Positions 32,008-40,447 of a DNA stretch of 47,375 nt are shown here, in pieces. The position numbers and the translations under genes are program-made. Each line of letters opens with the position of its first letter. The stretch's first letter is position 1. The DNA is from Cellulomonas sp. ACRRI (GTDB lineage Bacteria; Actinomycetota; Actinomycetes; Actinomycetales; Cellulomonadaceae), in contig NZ_JAKRMS010000016.1 of assembly GCF_022346185.1 (NCBI RefSeq), positions 1-47,375 on the forward strand. The letters are read 5' to 3'. Under the pieces are notes generated by a model, which made no database searches, was not told the origin of the DNA, and was given only the letters and a program-made list of their open reading frames with translations.

Positions 32008-33876
32008 TCAGCGGGTCTGCGCGCGGTTGAAGTACTCCTGGCTCCGGCCGATCTCGATCGGCAGCACGAAGTCGCCCTGCCCCGCCATCATCGGCTTGTA
32101 GGTCGCGATGCCCGCGGCGTCCGCGTTCCGGCCGAGCATGAGGTTGTAGTACTCGTTCAGCCGGATCAGCGCGGCCTCGTCGGACAGCACGATCGCCCGG
32201 ACGACCGCGTGCAGGCCGGTGCGCTGCGCGGTCGCGGCCCACGAGTCGCGCTCGGCCGCCGAGGCCGACCGCCCGAGGATGCGCTGGTAGACGCCGTCCA
32301 CCCACGTCCGCAGGTCCTTGCGGCCGATGACGTCGAAGCCCTCGGCGCTGGCGTACACCTGCACCTGCAGCTCGGGCACGGTCATGCCCTGCAGCATGAG
32401 GTTGACCCAGGTCTGCGTGCCGGTGGCGTCGGGCTCGCGGCCGAGCGCCGTGCGGTACTGGCGCTGCACGAAGGTGTAGATGCGCTCGTTGGACCGCACG
32501 ATGCCCTGCGCCACCGGGCGCGAGTCCCCCGTGACCAGCAGGTGCTGGGTCCAGGTGGCGAGGCCGGTGGGGTCGGGCGCGCGGCCGAGGATGTCCTGGT
32601 AGAGCGCGTTGACGAGCTTCGTGGCCTGGTCGCTCGACATGCCGGACACGCCGAACCAGTCGCTCTTGAGGCCCAGCCGGCTGCGGACCTGCGCCCCCGT
32701 GAAGGTGGTCACCGCGCCGGAGGTGGCGCGGACCGTCACGGTGGTCGCGCGGCCGCCGTCCTCGCCCAGGCCGTTGCGGGCGGTCACCCCGATCGACCCG
32801 ATGGCCCCCGTGCCCAGCGCCGCCGCGACCGCGGACTGGCTGAGCGTCACCGTCCAGGTGTGGTTCGGGTTGGCGGCGGTCGCGTCGCCGAGGTCCTGCA
32901 CGGCCGGGAAGGCGCCGCCCGCGGTCCAGCCGCCGGTCGAGGAGCTGAACTCGGTCCGGGCGATCGCCCCGTTGCCGGAGCGCCGCACCTGGCCGCTGGT
33001 CTCGGCGACCGCCTGCGAGGTGGTCGCCTGCTCCACGGTGGTGACCACGCCCGCGTCGGTCTGCCGGAAGGCGCCGTTGTAGACCTGGCAGGTGGTCGTG
33101 TCGCAGATCGTCGCGGCGGTGCCGCCCGACAGCGCGTACGAGCGGGCCGCCACGGCCTGGGCGCGCAGGGCGTGCATGCCGCGGCCGCCGCCGGCGTTTC
33201 CCCACGACGACGGGGACTCGCTCGGCACGACGCTGCGCAGGTAGTCGTCGATGGTCACGCGGTTCACGGTGATCTGCGACGACCCCGTGTTCACCGCCGT
33301 GAGCGAGCCGCGGTACGCGGTGGTCTTCCCGACCTCGCAGGTGCGGATCAGGTTGTTCGGGTCCGCGGGGTTCGCGGAGGTGGTCACGGCGGTGCCGGAC
33401 GGGGCGCCGCCGTACCAGGGCGTCCACGGGCCGGCGCAGCCGGGTCCGCGGAGCACGGCGAACGTGCCCGAGGGCTCGCGGCGCAGCAGCACCGCGGTGG
33501 TGCCGGCGGCCGTGCCGTTCACCGCGAGCGCCGGACCGGTGACGATCGTGTCGCCGCGGTCCAGCCGGGTCAGCTGGACGCCGACCACCGGGTTGCCGGC
33601 GTCGCCCGCGAGCGAGGTGCCGCCGTAGTAGTGGTCGAGGATCTGCTGGTAGGACCAGCCGTGGTCGACCGCGTAGCCGTAGGCGCCGTACTGCCCCATC
33701 CCCCGCCCGTGCCCGTAGCCGTGGCCGACGAACGTGAACGACGGGTCGGCGGCGGCGGCGGGCTGCGCGGCGGGCACGGCGACGGCGAACGCCGCGAGCA
33801 CGGCCGCCACGAGGGCGGCGAGCGCGCGGCGGGCCGCGGGGGCGTCGCGGACGAGGGCGGCGGCGGGGCGAGGCAT
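32008..33876 (-). CDS. Secreted SpoIID-type protein with four DUF4214 repeats
   Basis: A 622-residue exported protein with a signal peptide (1-43, ending AAAA before DPS). The GHGYGHGRGMGQYGAYGYA stretch (51-69), the short SpoIID motif, lies at the N-terminus rather than after the core, a permuted arrangement common in actinobacteria. The core VVPSESPSSWG (216-226) keeps the catalytic Glu220 of SpoIID lytic transglycosylases, followed by LRAQAVAARSYAL. Residues 415-622 hold four DUF4214-like repeats (YQDILGRAPD, YRTALGREPD, YQRILGRSAS, YNLMLGRNAD). It likely cleaves glycan strands stripped of peptides. The closely similar C-terminus in the amidase at 40448 suggests the same target. A leaderless start is possible (CACAAT 7 bases before the ATG). 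Confidence 0.83.
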   Translation of the reverse strand: MPRPAAALVRDAPAARRALAALVAAVLAAFAVAVPAAQPAAAADPSFTFVGHGYGHGRGMGQYGAYGYAVDHGWSYQQILDHYYGGTSLAGDAGNPVVGVQLTRLDRGDTIVTGPALAVNGTAAGTTAVLLRREPSGTFAVLRGPGCAGPWTPWYGGAPSGTAVTTSANPADPNNLIRTCEVGKTTAYRGSLTAVNTGSSQITVNRVTIDDYLRSVVPSESPSSWGNAGGGRGMHALRAQAVAARSYALSGGTAATICDTTTCQVYNGAFRQTDAGVVTTVEQATTSQAVAETSGQVRRSGNGAIARTEFSSSTGGWTAGGAFPAVQDLGDATAANPNHTWTVTLSQSAVAAALGTGAIGSIGVTARNGLGEDGGRATTVTVRATSGAVTTFTGAQVRSRLGLKSDWFGVSGMSSDQATKLVNALYQDILGRAPDPTGLATWTQHLLVTGDSRPVAQGIVRSNERIYTFVQRQYRTALGREPDATGTQTWVNLMLQGMTVPELQVQVYASAEGFDVIGRKDLRTWVDGVYQRILGRSASAAERDSWAATAQRTGLHAVVRAIVLSDEAALIRLNEYYNLMLGRNADAAGIATYKPMMAGQGDFVLPIEIGRSQEYFNRAQTR

Positions 33877-33929
33877 GCCGCCGATTGTGGCCCCGGAAGT
33901 CGCGTCCGGTCAGCAGGCCGCGCGAACCG

Positions 33930-33945
33930 GTCCCATTTGCCCCGA
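33930..33945. promoter_or_regulatory. Shared intergenic 16-mer, copy 1
   Basis: GTCCCATTTGCCCCGA lies between the SpoIID-type gene (minus) and the methyltransferase gene (plus). It matches the copy at 42584 in 15 of 16 positions. It is AT-richer than the surroundings. Its function is unknown; it is likely a regulator site, seen only in these two intergenic regions. Confidence 0.45.
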
Positions 33946-33998
33946 AACAATGCCACGCTGGTGGTCCAGCAGCACGTCGAGCGCACGAAGGGGGCGCC

Positions 33999-34697
33999 GT
34001 GCCGGAGGGGACCGCGTACGACGAGGCCTACTACCAGGCGAACGGGCAGGACAGGGACCGCCCGGCGCTGCGGCTCTACGACCGGCTGGTGCGGCGGTAC
34101 GTCCGGCCGACGCGGGTGCTCGACGTCGGGTGCGGCACGGGGCACCTGCTCGCCCGTCTCGCGCGCAGGACGCCGGCGGACGGCCTGGAGGTCTCCGCGT
34201 ACTCGGCGCGGCTGGCCCGCGAGCGGTCGCCGCGCAGCACGGTGTACGCCGACGCCGAGGAGCTGCCCGCGGGCGGGTTCGACGGGTTCACCGCGGTGCA
34301 CGTGCTGGAGCACATCCCGGACGAGCCGCTGTCCGCGCTCCTGGGCGCGCTGCACCGCGCCACCCGGCCCGGGTCGCGCGGGCTCGTGGTGGTGCCCGAC
34401 CCGGCCGGCCGGGCACGCGCCCTGCACGGCGACGGCTGGCTGGGGTTCACCGACCCGACCCACGTGAACCTGAAGCCGCACGCGGCGTGGGTCGACTTCC
34501 TCGCCGCGCACGGCTTCCCGGTCGAGCGGGCGGCCTCGGACGGGCTGTGGCACTTCCCCTACTCGTCGCTGCCCGTCCCGCTGGACGCGCTGCGGCACGG
34601 CCTGCCGATGGCGGCGCAGTTCCTCGCGGGGCGGCTGCTGCTGCCCCCGGGCTCCGGCGAGTCGTCGATCCTGGTCGTCCGGCGCGCGCAACCCTGA
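33999..34697 (+). CDS. Class I SAM-dependent methyltransferase
   Basis: A 232-residue cytoplasmic methyltransferase. The SAM-binding motif I is VLDVGCGTGHLL (40-51), motif III-like HVLEHIPDEPL follows, then VVVPDPAGRARA and DPTHVNLKPHAAWVDFLAAH, which is typical of small-molecule or sugar methyltransferases in polysaccharide clusters. The GTG at 33999 has AAGGGG about 6 bases upstream. A longer upstream frame begins before the CACGCT promoter-like sequence and was excluded. It stands alone between promoters; the substrate, perhaps a sugar nucleotide or glycan, is unknown. Confidence 0.8.
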   Translation: MPEGTAYDEAYYQANGQDRDRPALRLYDRLVRRYVRPTRVLDVGCGTGHLLARLARRTPADGLEVSAYSARLARERSPRSTVYADAEELPAGGFDGFTAVHVLEHIPDEPLSALLGALHRATRPGSRGLVVVPDPAGRARALHGDGWLGFTDPTHVNLKPHAAWVDFLAAHGFPVERAASDGLWHFPYSSLPVPLDALRHGLPMAAQFLAGRLLLPPGSGESSILVVRRAQP

Positions 34698-34757
34698 GCG
34701 CACCCCCGGTGGGTGGCGTCACGTCCCGGAGGCCGGAGGGTGGCGGGGCCCGCCGAG

Positions 34758-34763
34758 TAGGCT
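34758..34763 (+). promoter_or_regulatory. -10 element of the GT-C-like membrane protein gene
   Basis: TAGGCT in the 118-base gap after the methyltransferase gene, about 52 bases before the ATG at 34816. GGGGC precedes the ATG. Confidence 0.45.
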
Positions 34764-34815
34764 CCTGGGGGCGCCGCGGGGGCGGTGCCGACCGACTCAA
34801 GGGGCTGGGCACCGC

Positions 34816-36555
34816 ATGACCACGCGCACCGATCGCGACGACGTCGACGTCCCCGGGCGGCAGGAGCCGCCGGCGGACGCCCGCCGCCGGCGCCGCCCGG
34901 ACGTCCGGGCCCTCGGCGCGCGGCTCGCGCCGCGGTGGCCGGTCCCGGCGCTCGTGCTCTGGACGCTCGTCGTGTGGAGCCGGCCGATCCTGCGGGACCC
35001 CGCGAGCCTGCGCCTGTCGAACCCGGGCGACTCGGAGTCGTTCTCCCTGTACCTGTCGTGGAACGTGCACGCGCTGACGCACGGCAAGAACCCGTTCTTC
35101 CTGGACAACCTCTACGCGCCCCAGGGGATGGACCTGGGCAACGCCCTGTCCCTGCCGTCGGTGTCCCTGCTCGTGGCGCCGATCACGGCCGCGTTCGGCG
35201 GCACCGCCGGGTACAACGCGGCGTTCCTGCTCGCGGTCCTGGCCGGGGCGGTGGCGGTGTACCTGCTCGCGCGGGAGCTGACCGGCTCGGTCGTCGGCTC
35301 GACGATGGCGGGGGCGCTCATGGTGGTCAGCCCCTACGTCACGGGCCACGCGCTGGGGCACCTCAACCTGCAGTGGACGTTCGGGCTGCCGCTGCTGGCC
35401 TGGCTGACGATCCGCTGGCACCGCCGACGCCTGCGCACGGCGTGGTTCGTGGTGGACGTGGCCCTGGTCGTCGCGTTCACCATCGGCGCGTCCACCGAGC
35501 TGCTGGTGACGCAGAGCCTGTTCGCCGCGGCCGGGTTGGTCGTGGCCTGGGTCGCCGTGCCCGCGCCTCTGCGCGCCCGCCTGCTCCGGGCGGCCGGCTG
35601 GCTCGCGCTGGGCGTGCTCGCCGGCGTGGTGCTGGCGAGCCCGGTGATCCTCGCCGGGCTCCGCTCCGGCATCCCGGCCGACGTGGCGAACGACCCCGGC
35701 CTGTACTCCAGCGACCTCACCAACCTGCTCGCGCCGACCCACCTGACCCTGCTGGGCGACTCGTTCTTCGCCGACCTGCGCGCGGGCTGGAACGGCAACG
35801 AGGCGGAGAACACCGCCTACCTGCCGGCGACCCTCGTCGTCCTGGTGGTCGCGAGCGCGGTCGCCGTGCGCAGCCGGCTGCAGGCGGCGCTCTGGGCGAT
35901 CGCCGGCCTGGCGCTGCTCGCGAGCTTCGGCCCCCGCCTGCTGGTCGCGGGGCACGCCACGGTCCCGCTGCCCTGGGCGGTCCTGGAGAGGATCCCGGGG
36001 CTGGACCACGCCCTGCCCGGCCGGTTCTCGCAGTTCGCGTTCATGGCCCTGTGCGTCCTCGTCGCCGTCGCGTGGGCGCACCGCGGCCGGTGGGGCTGGC
36101 TGGTCGGCGGCGCGGTGGCCGCGACCGCGGTCCTGCTGCTGCCCAACTTCAGCACGATGCTGTTCCCGGCGAACGCCGCCGACCCCGAGCCCGACACCAT
36201 CGAGGTGGTCCGCGACGTCGTCGAGCCCGGGGAGAACGTGCTGGTCATGCCCGTCGGCCAGTGGGGCCCCGGCATGCGCTGGATGGACGACCTGGACTTC
36301 TCGTTCGAGATGCCGAGCGGGAACGGCGGCGGCGCGGCCACGCCCGAGGGGCTGAAGGACCCGGTGGCCGCCGCGCTGTTCGCGACCGACCTGGACTACG
36401 ACTACGCCGCCGAGCTGCCGGCGTACCTCGACCGGGTCGGCGTGGACCTGGTGCTCGTCGACGCGCGCTACCCGGACTGGCTGGCGGTGGCCGAGGAGTC
36501 CCTGCCCGTGCCGGGCGTCGAGCGCGACGGCGTCTGGGTGTTCGACCTCGGCTGA
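34816..36555 (+). CDS. Polytopic membrane protein, GT-C glycosyltransferase-like
   Basis: A 579-residue integral membrane protein with about 11 hydrophobic segments and a C-terminal outward domain (about 440-579). The first external loop holds NPGDSESFSLYLSWNVHAL followed by an NLYAPQGMDLGN segment. The acidic residues there are placed like the catalytic Asp of GT-C enzymes that use polyprenyl-phosphate sugars, a family resemblance rather than a firm assignment. Its C-terminal domain resembles those of hypothetical actinobacterial surface-glycan proteins. It is transcribed alone, converging on a GT4 operon, and may add branches to a flipped glycan outside the membrane. Confidence 0.7.
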   Translation: MTTRTDRDDVDVPGRQEPPADARRRRRPDVRALGARLAPRWPVPALVLWTLVVWSRPILRDPASLRLSNPGDSESFSLYLSWNVHALTHGKNPFFLDNLYAPQGMDLGNALSLPSVSLLVAPITAAFGGTAGYNAAFLLAVLAGAVAVYLLARELTGSVVGSTMAGALMVVSPYVTGHALGHLNLQWTFGLPLLAWLTIRWHRRRLRTAWFVVDVALVVAFTIGASTELLVTQSLFAAAGLVVAWVAVPAPLRARLLRAAGWLALGVLAGVVLASPVILAGLRSGIPADVANDPGLYSSDLTNLLAPTHLTLLGDSFFADLRAGWNGNEAENTAYLPATLVVLVVASAVAVRSRLQAALWAIAGLALLASFGPRLLVAGHATVPLPWAVLERIPGLDHALPGRFSQFAFMALCVLVAVAWAHRGRWGWLVGGAVAATAVLLLPNFSTMLFPANAADPEPDTIEVVRDVVEPGENVLVMPVGQWGPGMRWMDDLDFSFEMPSGNGGGAATPEGLKDPVAAALFATDLDYDYAAELPAYLDRVGVDLVLVDARYPDWLAVAEESLPVPGVERDGVWVFDLG

Positions 36556-36573
36556 CGGGCGCCCCGGGCGGGC

Positions 36574-37701
36574 TCATCCCCGAGGGGCGAGCTCCTCGAA
36601 GAGCCGCGCGTGCTGGTCGACCACCCGGTCCGCGGAGTAGCGGGAGCGCGCCTCGGCCGCCCCGCGGTCCCGGTCGAGGTCCGCGGCCGCCAGCTCCCGG
36701 AGCGCGCGGGCCAGGCCGTCGACGTCCCGGGGCGCCACGACGCGGCCGAACCCGGTGTCCCGCACCGGCATCCGCACGCCGGGCAGGTCGCTGGCGACCA
36801 CCGGCACGCCGAGCATCATCGCCTCCACCTGGACGATGCCGTACGCCTCGAGGGAGTTGACCGACGGCAGCGTGAAGACGTCGAGCGACGCGTAGAAGTC
36901 GGGCAGGTCCTCGTCGGGCACGAAGCCCAGGAGGCGCACCCGGGGGTCGTCACCGACGGCGGCGCGCACCCGCTCCACGACGCTGCCGCCGGCGACCTTG
37001 GCGAAGTCGCCGCCGATCAGCAGGCGGGCGTCGTCGTCGAGGGTCCGGAACGCCCGGACGAGGTACTCCAGGCCCTTCTCCTCGACGATGCGACCGAGGA
37101 AGCCCACGTGCAGGCCGTCGCCGTCCCGGAACCGCGGCGTGCCGCCGGACCGGTCGAGCGCCGGGGCGGGCAGCGCGCGCGTGCGCCCGGCCATGGCCGC
37201 GTGCAGCCGGCTGTGCTCGGCGTAGTCCTCGCTCGTCACCGCGACCACGTCGGCGTGCCGCAGCGCGATGCCGTGCGACAGGTCGAGCGCCCGGACCTGG
37301 ACCGCGTTCAGCGCGCCGGGCGGCAGCGTCACGTCGCACTGGTAGGTCACGACGGTGGGGACGCCGCGCGCGAGGGTGGTGATCGCGCCCGCCTCGAGCA
37401 TCGGCAGGTGCAGGTGCAGCAGCCGCGCCCGGCGGGCCCAGCGCGCGACCGTCGGCGCGAACGCGGGGCTGACGATCCCCTTCCCGATGCGCGCGACCAC
37501 CGGGGTGCGGAGCACGCGCACCCCGTTGATCGTCTCGCGCGCCGGCACCGAGGGGTCGTGGTGGCCGGCGACGACGAGGACCCGCCAGCCCCGGGCCGCG
37601 AGGCCCTCCGCGGTGACCCGGGCGGCCTCGGTGACGCCCGACACGTAGGGGGCGTAGTAGTTCAGCGCGACGACGACGTCGTAGGCGGGGCGAGCGGTCA
37701 T
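36574..37701 (-). CDS. GT4 family glycosyltransferase
   Basis: A 375-residue GT-B enzyme with ALNYYAPYVSGVTEAARVTA at the N-terminus, VGFLGRIVEEKGLEYLVRAF at the donor site and an E-x7-E-like EAYGIVQVEAMMLGVPVVAS. It lacks membrane segments. It is the last gene of the PAP2-UbiA-flippase-GT4 operon: its ATG overlaps the flippase stop (ATGA). The first Glu of E-x7-E is preceded by NSL rather than the usual H/W-E-G pattern, as in PimB-like mannosyltransferases. It is probably the enzyme loading a sugar onto the lipid moved by the neighbouring flippase. Confidence 0.86.
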   Translation of the reverse strand: MTARPAYDVVVALNYYAPYVSGVTEAARVTAEGLAARGWRVLVVAGHHDPSVPARETINGVRVLRTPVVARIGKGIVSPAFAPTVARWARRARLLHLHLPMLEAGAITTLARGVPTVVTYQCDVTLPPGALNAVQVRALDLSHGIALRHADVVAVTSEDYAEHSRLHAAMAGRTRALPAPALDRSGGTPRFRDGDGLHVGFLGRIVEEKGLEYLVRAFRTLDDDARLLIGGDFAKVAGGSVVERVRAAVGDDPRVRLLGFVPDEDLPDFYASLDVFTLPSVNSLEAYGIVQVEAMMLGVPVVASDLPGVRMPVRDTGFGRVVAPRDVDGLARALRELAAADLDRDRGAAEARSRYSADRVVDQHARLFEELAPRG

Positions 37702-38996
37702 GGGCGTGATCCTTCCGGCAGGCGCGGCAGCCGCGCCACCGAGAGCGCGACGACGGGGACCAGCACCGCCCCGGCGACGACGCACCCCACGAGCAGCGGG
37801 AGCGTCACGCGGGCGGCGAGGTCCGGGACGAGGAGGGCGACGACGACGGCCGCCACCACCCCGGCGACCCAGGCGGGGCCGGTGCGGCGGTGCCGGCCGA
37901 GGGCGACGGCGAGGTCGTTGGCGACGGAGGCGACGAGGTAGGCGGCGACCCCGAGCACGACGAGCACGACGTCGCCGCGGGCGACCTGGTACTCGGGCCC
38001 GAACAGCACCGGGACCAGCGCCGGTCCGAGCAGCGTCCCGACGACCACCGTCAGCGCGGCGGTCGCGACGACGAGGACGGCCAGGCGGGTCACGAGCCGC
38101 CGCGCCCGGTCGCCCTCGCCGCGGTGCACCATGCCCGCGATCGGCGCGACGTACACCGCCTGCGCCGCCTGGGTCACGAAGACCGGGAGCCGCGCGAGGG
38201 TGAGGGCCGCGAGCAGGTGGCCCGCGGTGGCGGCGAGCGCCGGGGTGCCGGCCACCAGCCCGGCGACGACCGGGCCGCTGTTGAGCAGGCCCTGCATCCC
38301 CAGCATGGCGACCACCAGCGGCAGCACCGCGCGGCGGGCGCCCCGCAGGTCGCCGCCGTCGGCGGCCGCGTCGGCGACCTCGGGCCCGGGGTGGGGTGCC
38401 GGCCCGCCGCGGCGCACCAGCGCCCGCCCGACGAGTGCGCAGGCGACCGAGGAGCAGGCGACGGCCGCCAGGTAGGGCTCGACCGCGGTCGTGCCCGACA
38501 GCCACAGCGCGACGGCCACGGCGGCGCGCAGGCCCGCGTCGACCAGGACCACGCTCGCGTACGCCAGGCGCCGGCCCTCCCCCGCGAGCACCCCGCGCGC
38601 GGGGAACTGCCAGACGAAGCCCGCCGCCGTGGGGACGAGCAGCAGCACGGCCGCCCACGCGACGGCGTCCGGCGACCCCCCGTCGCGCAGCAGCCACACG
38701 AGCAGGTGCACGACGACCGCCGCGGCGGCGAGCGGCAGCGCGATCCGGGCGCCCCGGGCGAACGCGGTCGCCCCGCGCCACGCCCCGGTGGCCGTGCGGG
38801 TCGCGAGGACCTGCTCGACCGGCAGGAAGGCCCCGAGCGAGGCGATGATCGCCGCCGACCAGAACAGCGAGAAGGCGGAGTAGCCGGCGGGCCCGACGGC
38901 GCGGCCGACGACGACGAGGAGCGCGTAGGTCGCGGCCCCCGACACGACGGCCCCGCCGAGCACCCACACCGGCGACCGCGGGTCGGGCACCCTCAT
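37698..38996 (-). CDS. Second Wzx-like flippase
   Basis: A 432-residue polytopic membrane protein with about 12 hydrophobic segments and an ATYALLVVVGRAVGPAGYSAFS opening typical of MOP/Wzx exporters. It is a distant relative of the flippase at 8549 and has no extended shared motif with it. The ATG at 38996 overlaps the UbiA stop as ATGA and its stop overlaps the GT4 start. Having a flippase in the same coupled operon as a phosphoribosyltransferase and PAP2 enzyme suggests it moves a polyprenyl-linked intermediate, possibly the pentose carrier. Confidence 0.78.
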   Translation of the reverse strand: MRVPDPRSPVWVLGGAVVSGAATYALLVVVGRAVGPAGYSAFSLFWSAAIIASLGAFLPVEQVLATRTATGAWRGATAFARGARIALPLAAAAVVVHLLVWLLRDGGSPDAVAWAAVLLLVPTAAGFVWQFPARGVLAGEGRRLAYASVVLVDAGLRAAVAVALWLSGTTAVEPYLAAVACSSVACALVGRALVRRGGPAPHPGPEVADAAADGGDLRGARRAVLPLVVAMLGMQGLLNSGPVVAGLVAGTPALAATAGHLLAALTLARLPVFVTQAAQAVYVAPIAGMVHRGEGDRARRLVTRLAVLVVATAALTVVVGTLLGPALVPVLFGPEYQVARGDVVLVVLGVAAYLVASVANDLAVALGRHRRTGPAWVAGVVAAVVVALLVPDLAARVTLPLLVGCVVAGAVLVPVVALSVARLPRLPEGSRP

Positions 38997-39862
38997 CCCA
39001 GGACGACCGCCGCGCCGAACAGCCCCAGCCACAGGACGCCGAGCACCTGCAGCGTCCGGTCGCCCAGGACGACGCTCTCGGGCTCCCCGGCGGCACCCCG
39101 GTCGATGTCCAGCGCGTACCGCAGGATCGCCACCACGAACGGCGCGATCGACAGCTGGGTGAGCAGCGCCTGGTGCCCCGGGAGGGAGAACGCCCACAGC
39201 GAGTAGAAGACGACCGTCGCGGACGCCGCGATGCCCCAGACGAACCGCAGGTAGCTCGCGGAGTACGCCTCCAGCGTGCGGCGGGTCGCCGACCGGCCCT
39301 CGCCGACCAGGTGCACCTCGGAGTAGCGCTTGCCCGCCACCATGAACAGGGAGCCGAAGGTGGCCACGAGCAGGAACCACGGCGACAGCGGCACGTCGGC
39401 CGCCACGCCGCCGGCGACCGCGCGCAGCAGGAACCCGGACGACACGATCGCCAGGTCGATGACCACCTGGTGCTTCAGCCACAGGCAGTACGCGGTCTGC
39501 ACGGCCGCGTAGACGGCGAGCACCGCCGCGAGCGGGCCCTCCCCGACCAGCACGAGCGCGACCGGCACCCCGACCCCGAGCACGGCGGCGAGCACGGACG
39601 CCACCGGGACGGGCAGCTCGCCGGAGGCGATGGGGCGCAGCCGCTTCACCGGGTGCTGCCGGTCGGCCTCGCGGTCGAGGACGTCGTTCAGCAGGTAGAC
39701 CCCCGACGCCACCAGGGAGAACGCGACGAACGCGAGCAGAACCCCCCGCAGGCCGTGCGGCGTGAGCACCGTCCCCGCGGCGATCGGTCCGGCGGCGACC
39801 AGGACGTTCTTGACCCACTGGCGCGGGCGCGCGGCCCGGACCGCGGCGCGGACGGTCCTCAC
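38993..39862 (-). CDS. Decaprenyl-phosphate phosphoribosyltransferase (UbiA family)
   Basis: A 289-residue membrane prenyl-phosphate transferase of the UbiA superfamily, like mycobacterial UbiA (Rv3806c). That enzyme joins PRPP to decaprenyl phosphate to make decaprenyl-phosphoryl-5-phosphoribose. It has NDVLDREADRQHPVKRLRP (59-77), followed by IASG, with the Asp-rich metal site, and several hydrophobic helices. The PAP2 phosphatase gene is directly upstream, as in mycobacteria (Rv3807c), and their overlap (GTG over TGA) couples them. The product could feed D-arabinofuranose or ribofuranose into wall glycans. No DprE1/DprE2 epimerase is in the window, so the pentose is undecided. Confidence 0.85.
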   Translation of the reverse strand: MRTVRAAVRAARPRQWVKNVLVAAGPIAAGTVLTPHGLRGVLLAFVAFSLVASGVYLLNDVLDREADRQHPVKRLRPIASGELPVPVASVLAAVLGVGVPVALVLVGEGPLAAVLAVYAAVQTAYCLWLKHQVVIDLAIVSSGFLLRAVAGGVAADVPLSPWFLLVATFGSLFMVAGKRYSEVHLVGEGRSATRRTLEAYSASYLRFVWGIAASATVVFYSLWAFSLPGHQALLTQLSIAPFVVAILRYALDIDRGAAGEPESVVLGDRTLQVLGVLWLGLFGAAVVLG

Positions 39863-40365
39863 CGGGCGGCCCGCACGCGCCGCCGCACCAGCGCGCCGGT
39901 GACCGCCCCGATCGCGGCGCCCGCCGCGACGTCCGAGGGGTAGTGCACCCCGACGACGACGCGCGACACCGCCATCCCGCCGGCCAGGGCGGCGGCCGGC
40001 ACGGGGCCGACGATCCCGCCGAGGGCGACGCAGGCCGCGGTGGTGGAGGCCGCGTGCGCGCTCGGGAAGCTCAGGTCGGACGGCGTGCGCACCAGCACCT
40101 GCACCGCCGGGTCGTCCGGCCGCGGGCGGCGCACCACGCGCTTGAGGACCACGGCCGCCGCGTGCGCGCCGAAGGCCGCCGCGGTCACGCCGAGCCACTC
40201 GGCGCGCCGGCGCCGGTCCACGACCGCCCCGGCCAGGCCGAGCGCCAGCCAGCCCGCGGCGTGCTCCCCCCAGGTGGAGTAGGCGCGCGCGGCGGCCGGG
40301 ACGGCCGGCACCCGCGACGCCACCTGCTGGACACGCCCCATCAGGCGGATCTCCGCGCTCGTCAC
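39859..40365 (-). CDS. PAP2 family phosphatase
   Basis: A 168-residue membrane phosphatase. The three acid-phosphatase motifs are present: KRVVRRPRP (75-83), PSAHA (101-105) and SRVVVGVHYPSD (134-145) with catalytic His104 and His141. Hydrophobic stretches flank them. In mycobacteria the equivalent gene (Rv3807c) dephosphorylates decaprenyl-phosphoryl-5-phosphoribose; that role is inferred here from the adjacent UbiA. The start is GTG 40365. No clear -10 is found in the 82-base gap above it, so it may be read through from the amidase gene past a weak hairpin. Confidence 0.82.
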   Translation of the reverse strand: MTSAEIRLMGRVQQVASRVPAVPAAARAYSTWGEHAAGWLALGLAGAVVDRRRRAEWLGVTAAAFGAHAAAVVLKRVVRRPRPDDPAVQVLVRTPSDLSFPSAHAASTTAACVALGGIVGPVPAAALAGGMAVSRVVVGVHYPSDVAAGAAIGAVTGALVRRRVRAAR

Positions 40366-40403
40366 CTGTCTCGCTCACCCCGGGAATCGTCGGCTGCCGG
40401 TCG

Positions 40404-40429
40404 GGCCGGGGGCTGCTGCCCGCCCGGCC
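40404..40429 (-). terminator. Possible terminator after the amidase gene
   Basis: GGCCGGG (40404-40410) pairs with CCCGGCC (40423-40429), with GGC/GCC inside extending the stem past a 2-base bulge. It lies 3' of the amidase stop on the minus strand and before PAP2. It lacks a T-run. Confidence 0.4.
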
Positions 40430-40447
40430 GGGCCACCCAGGACCCGC

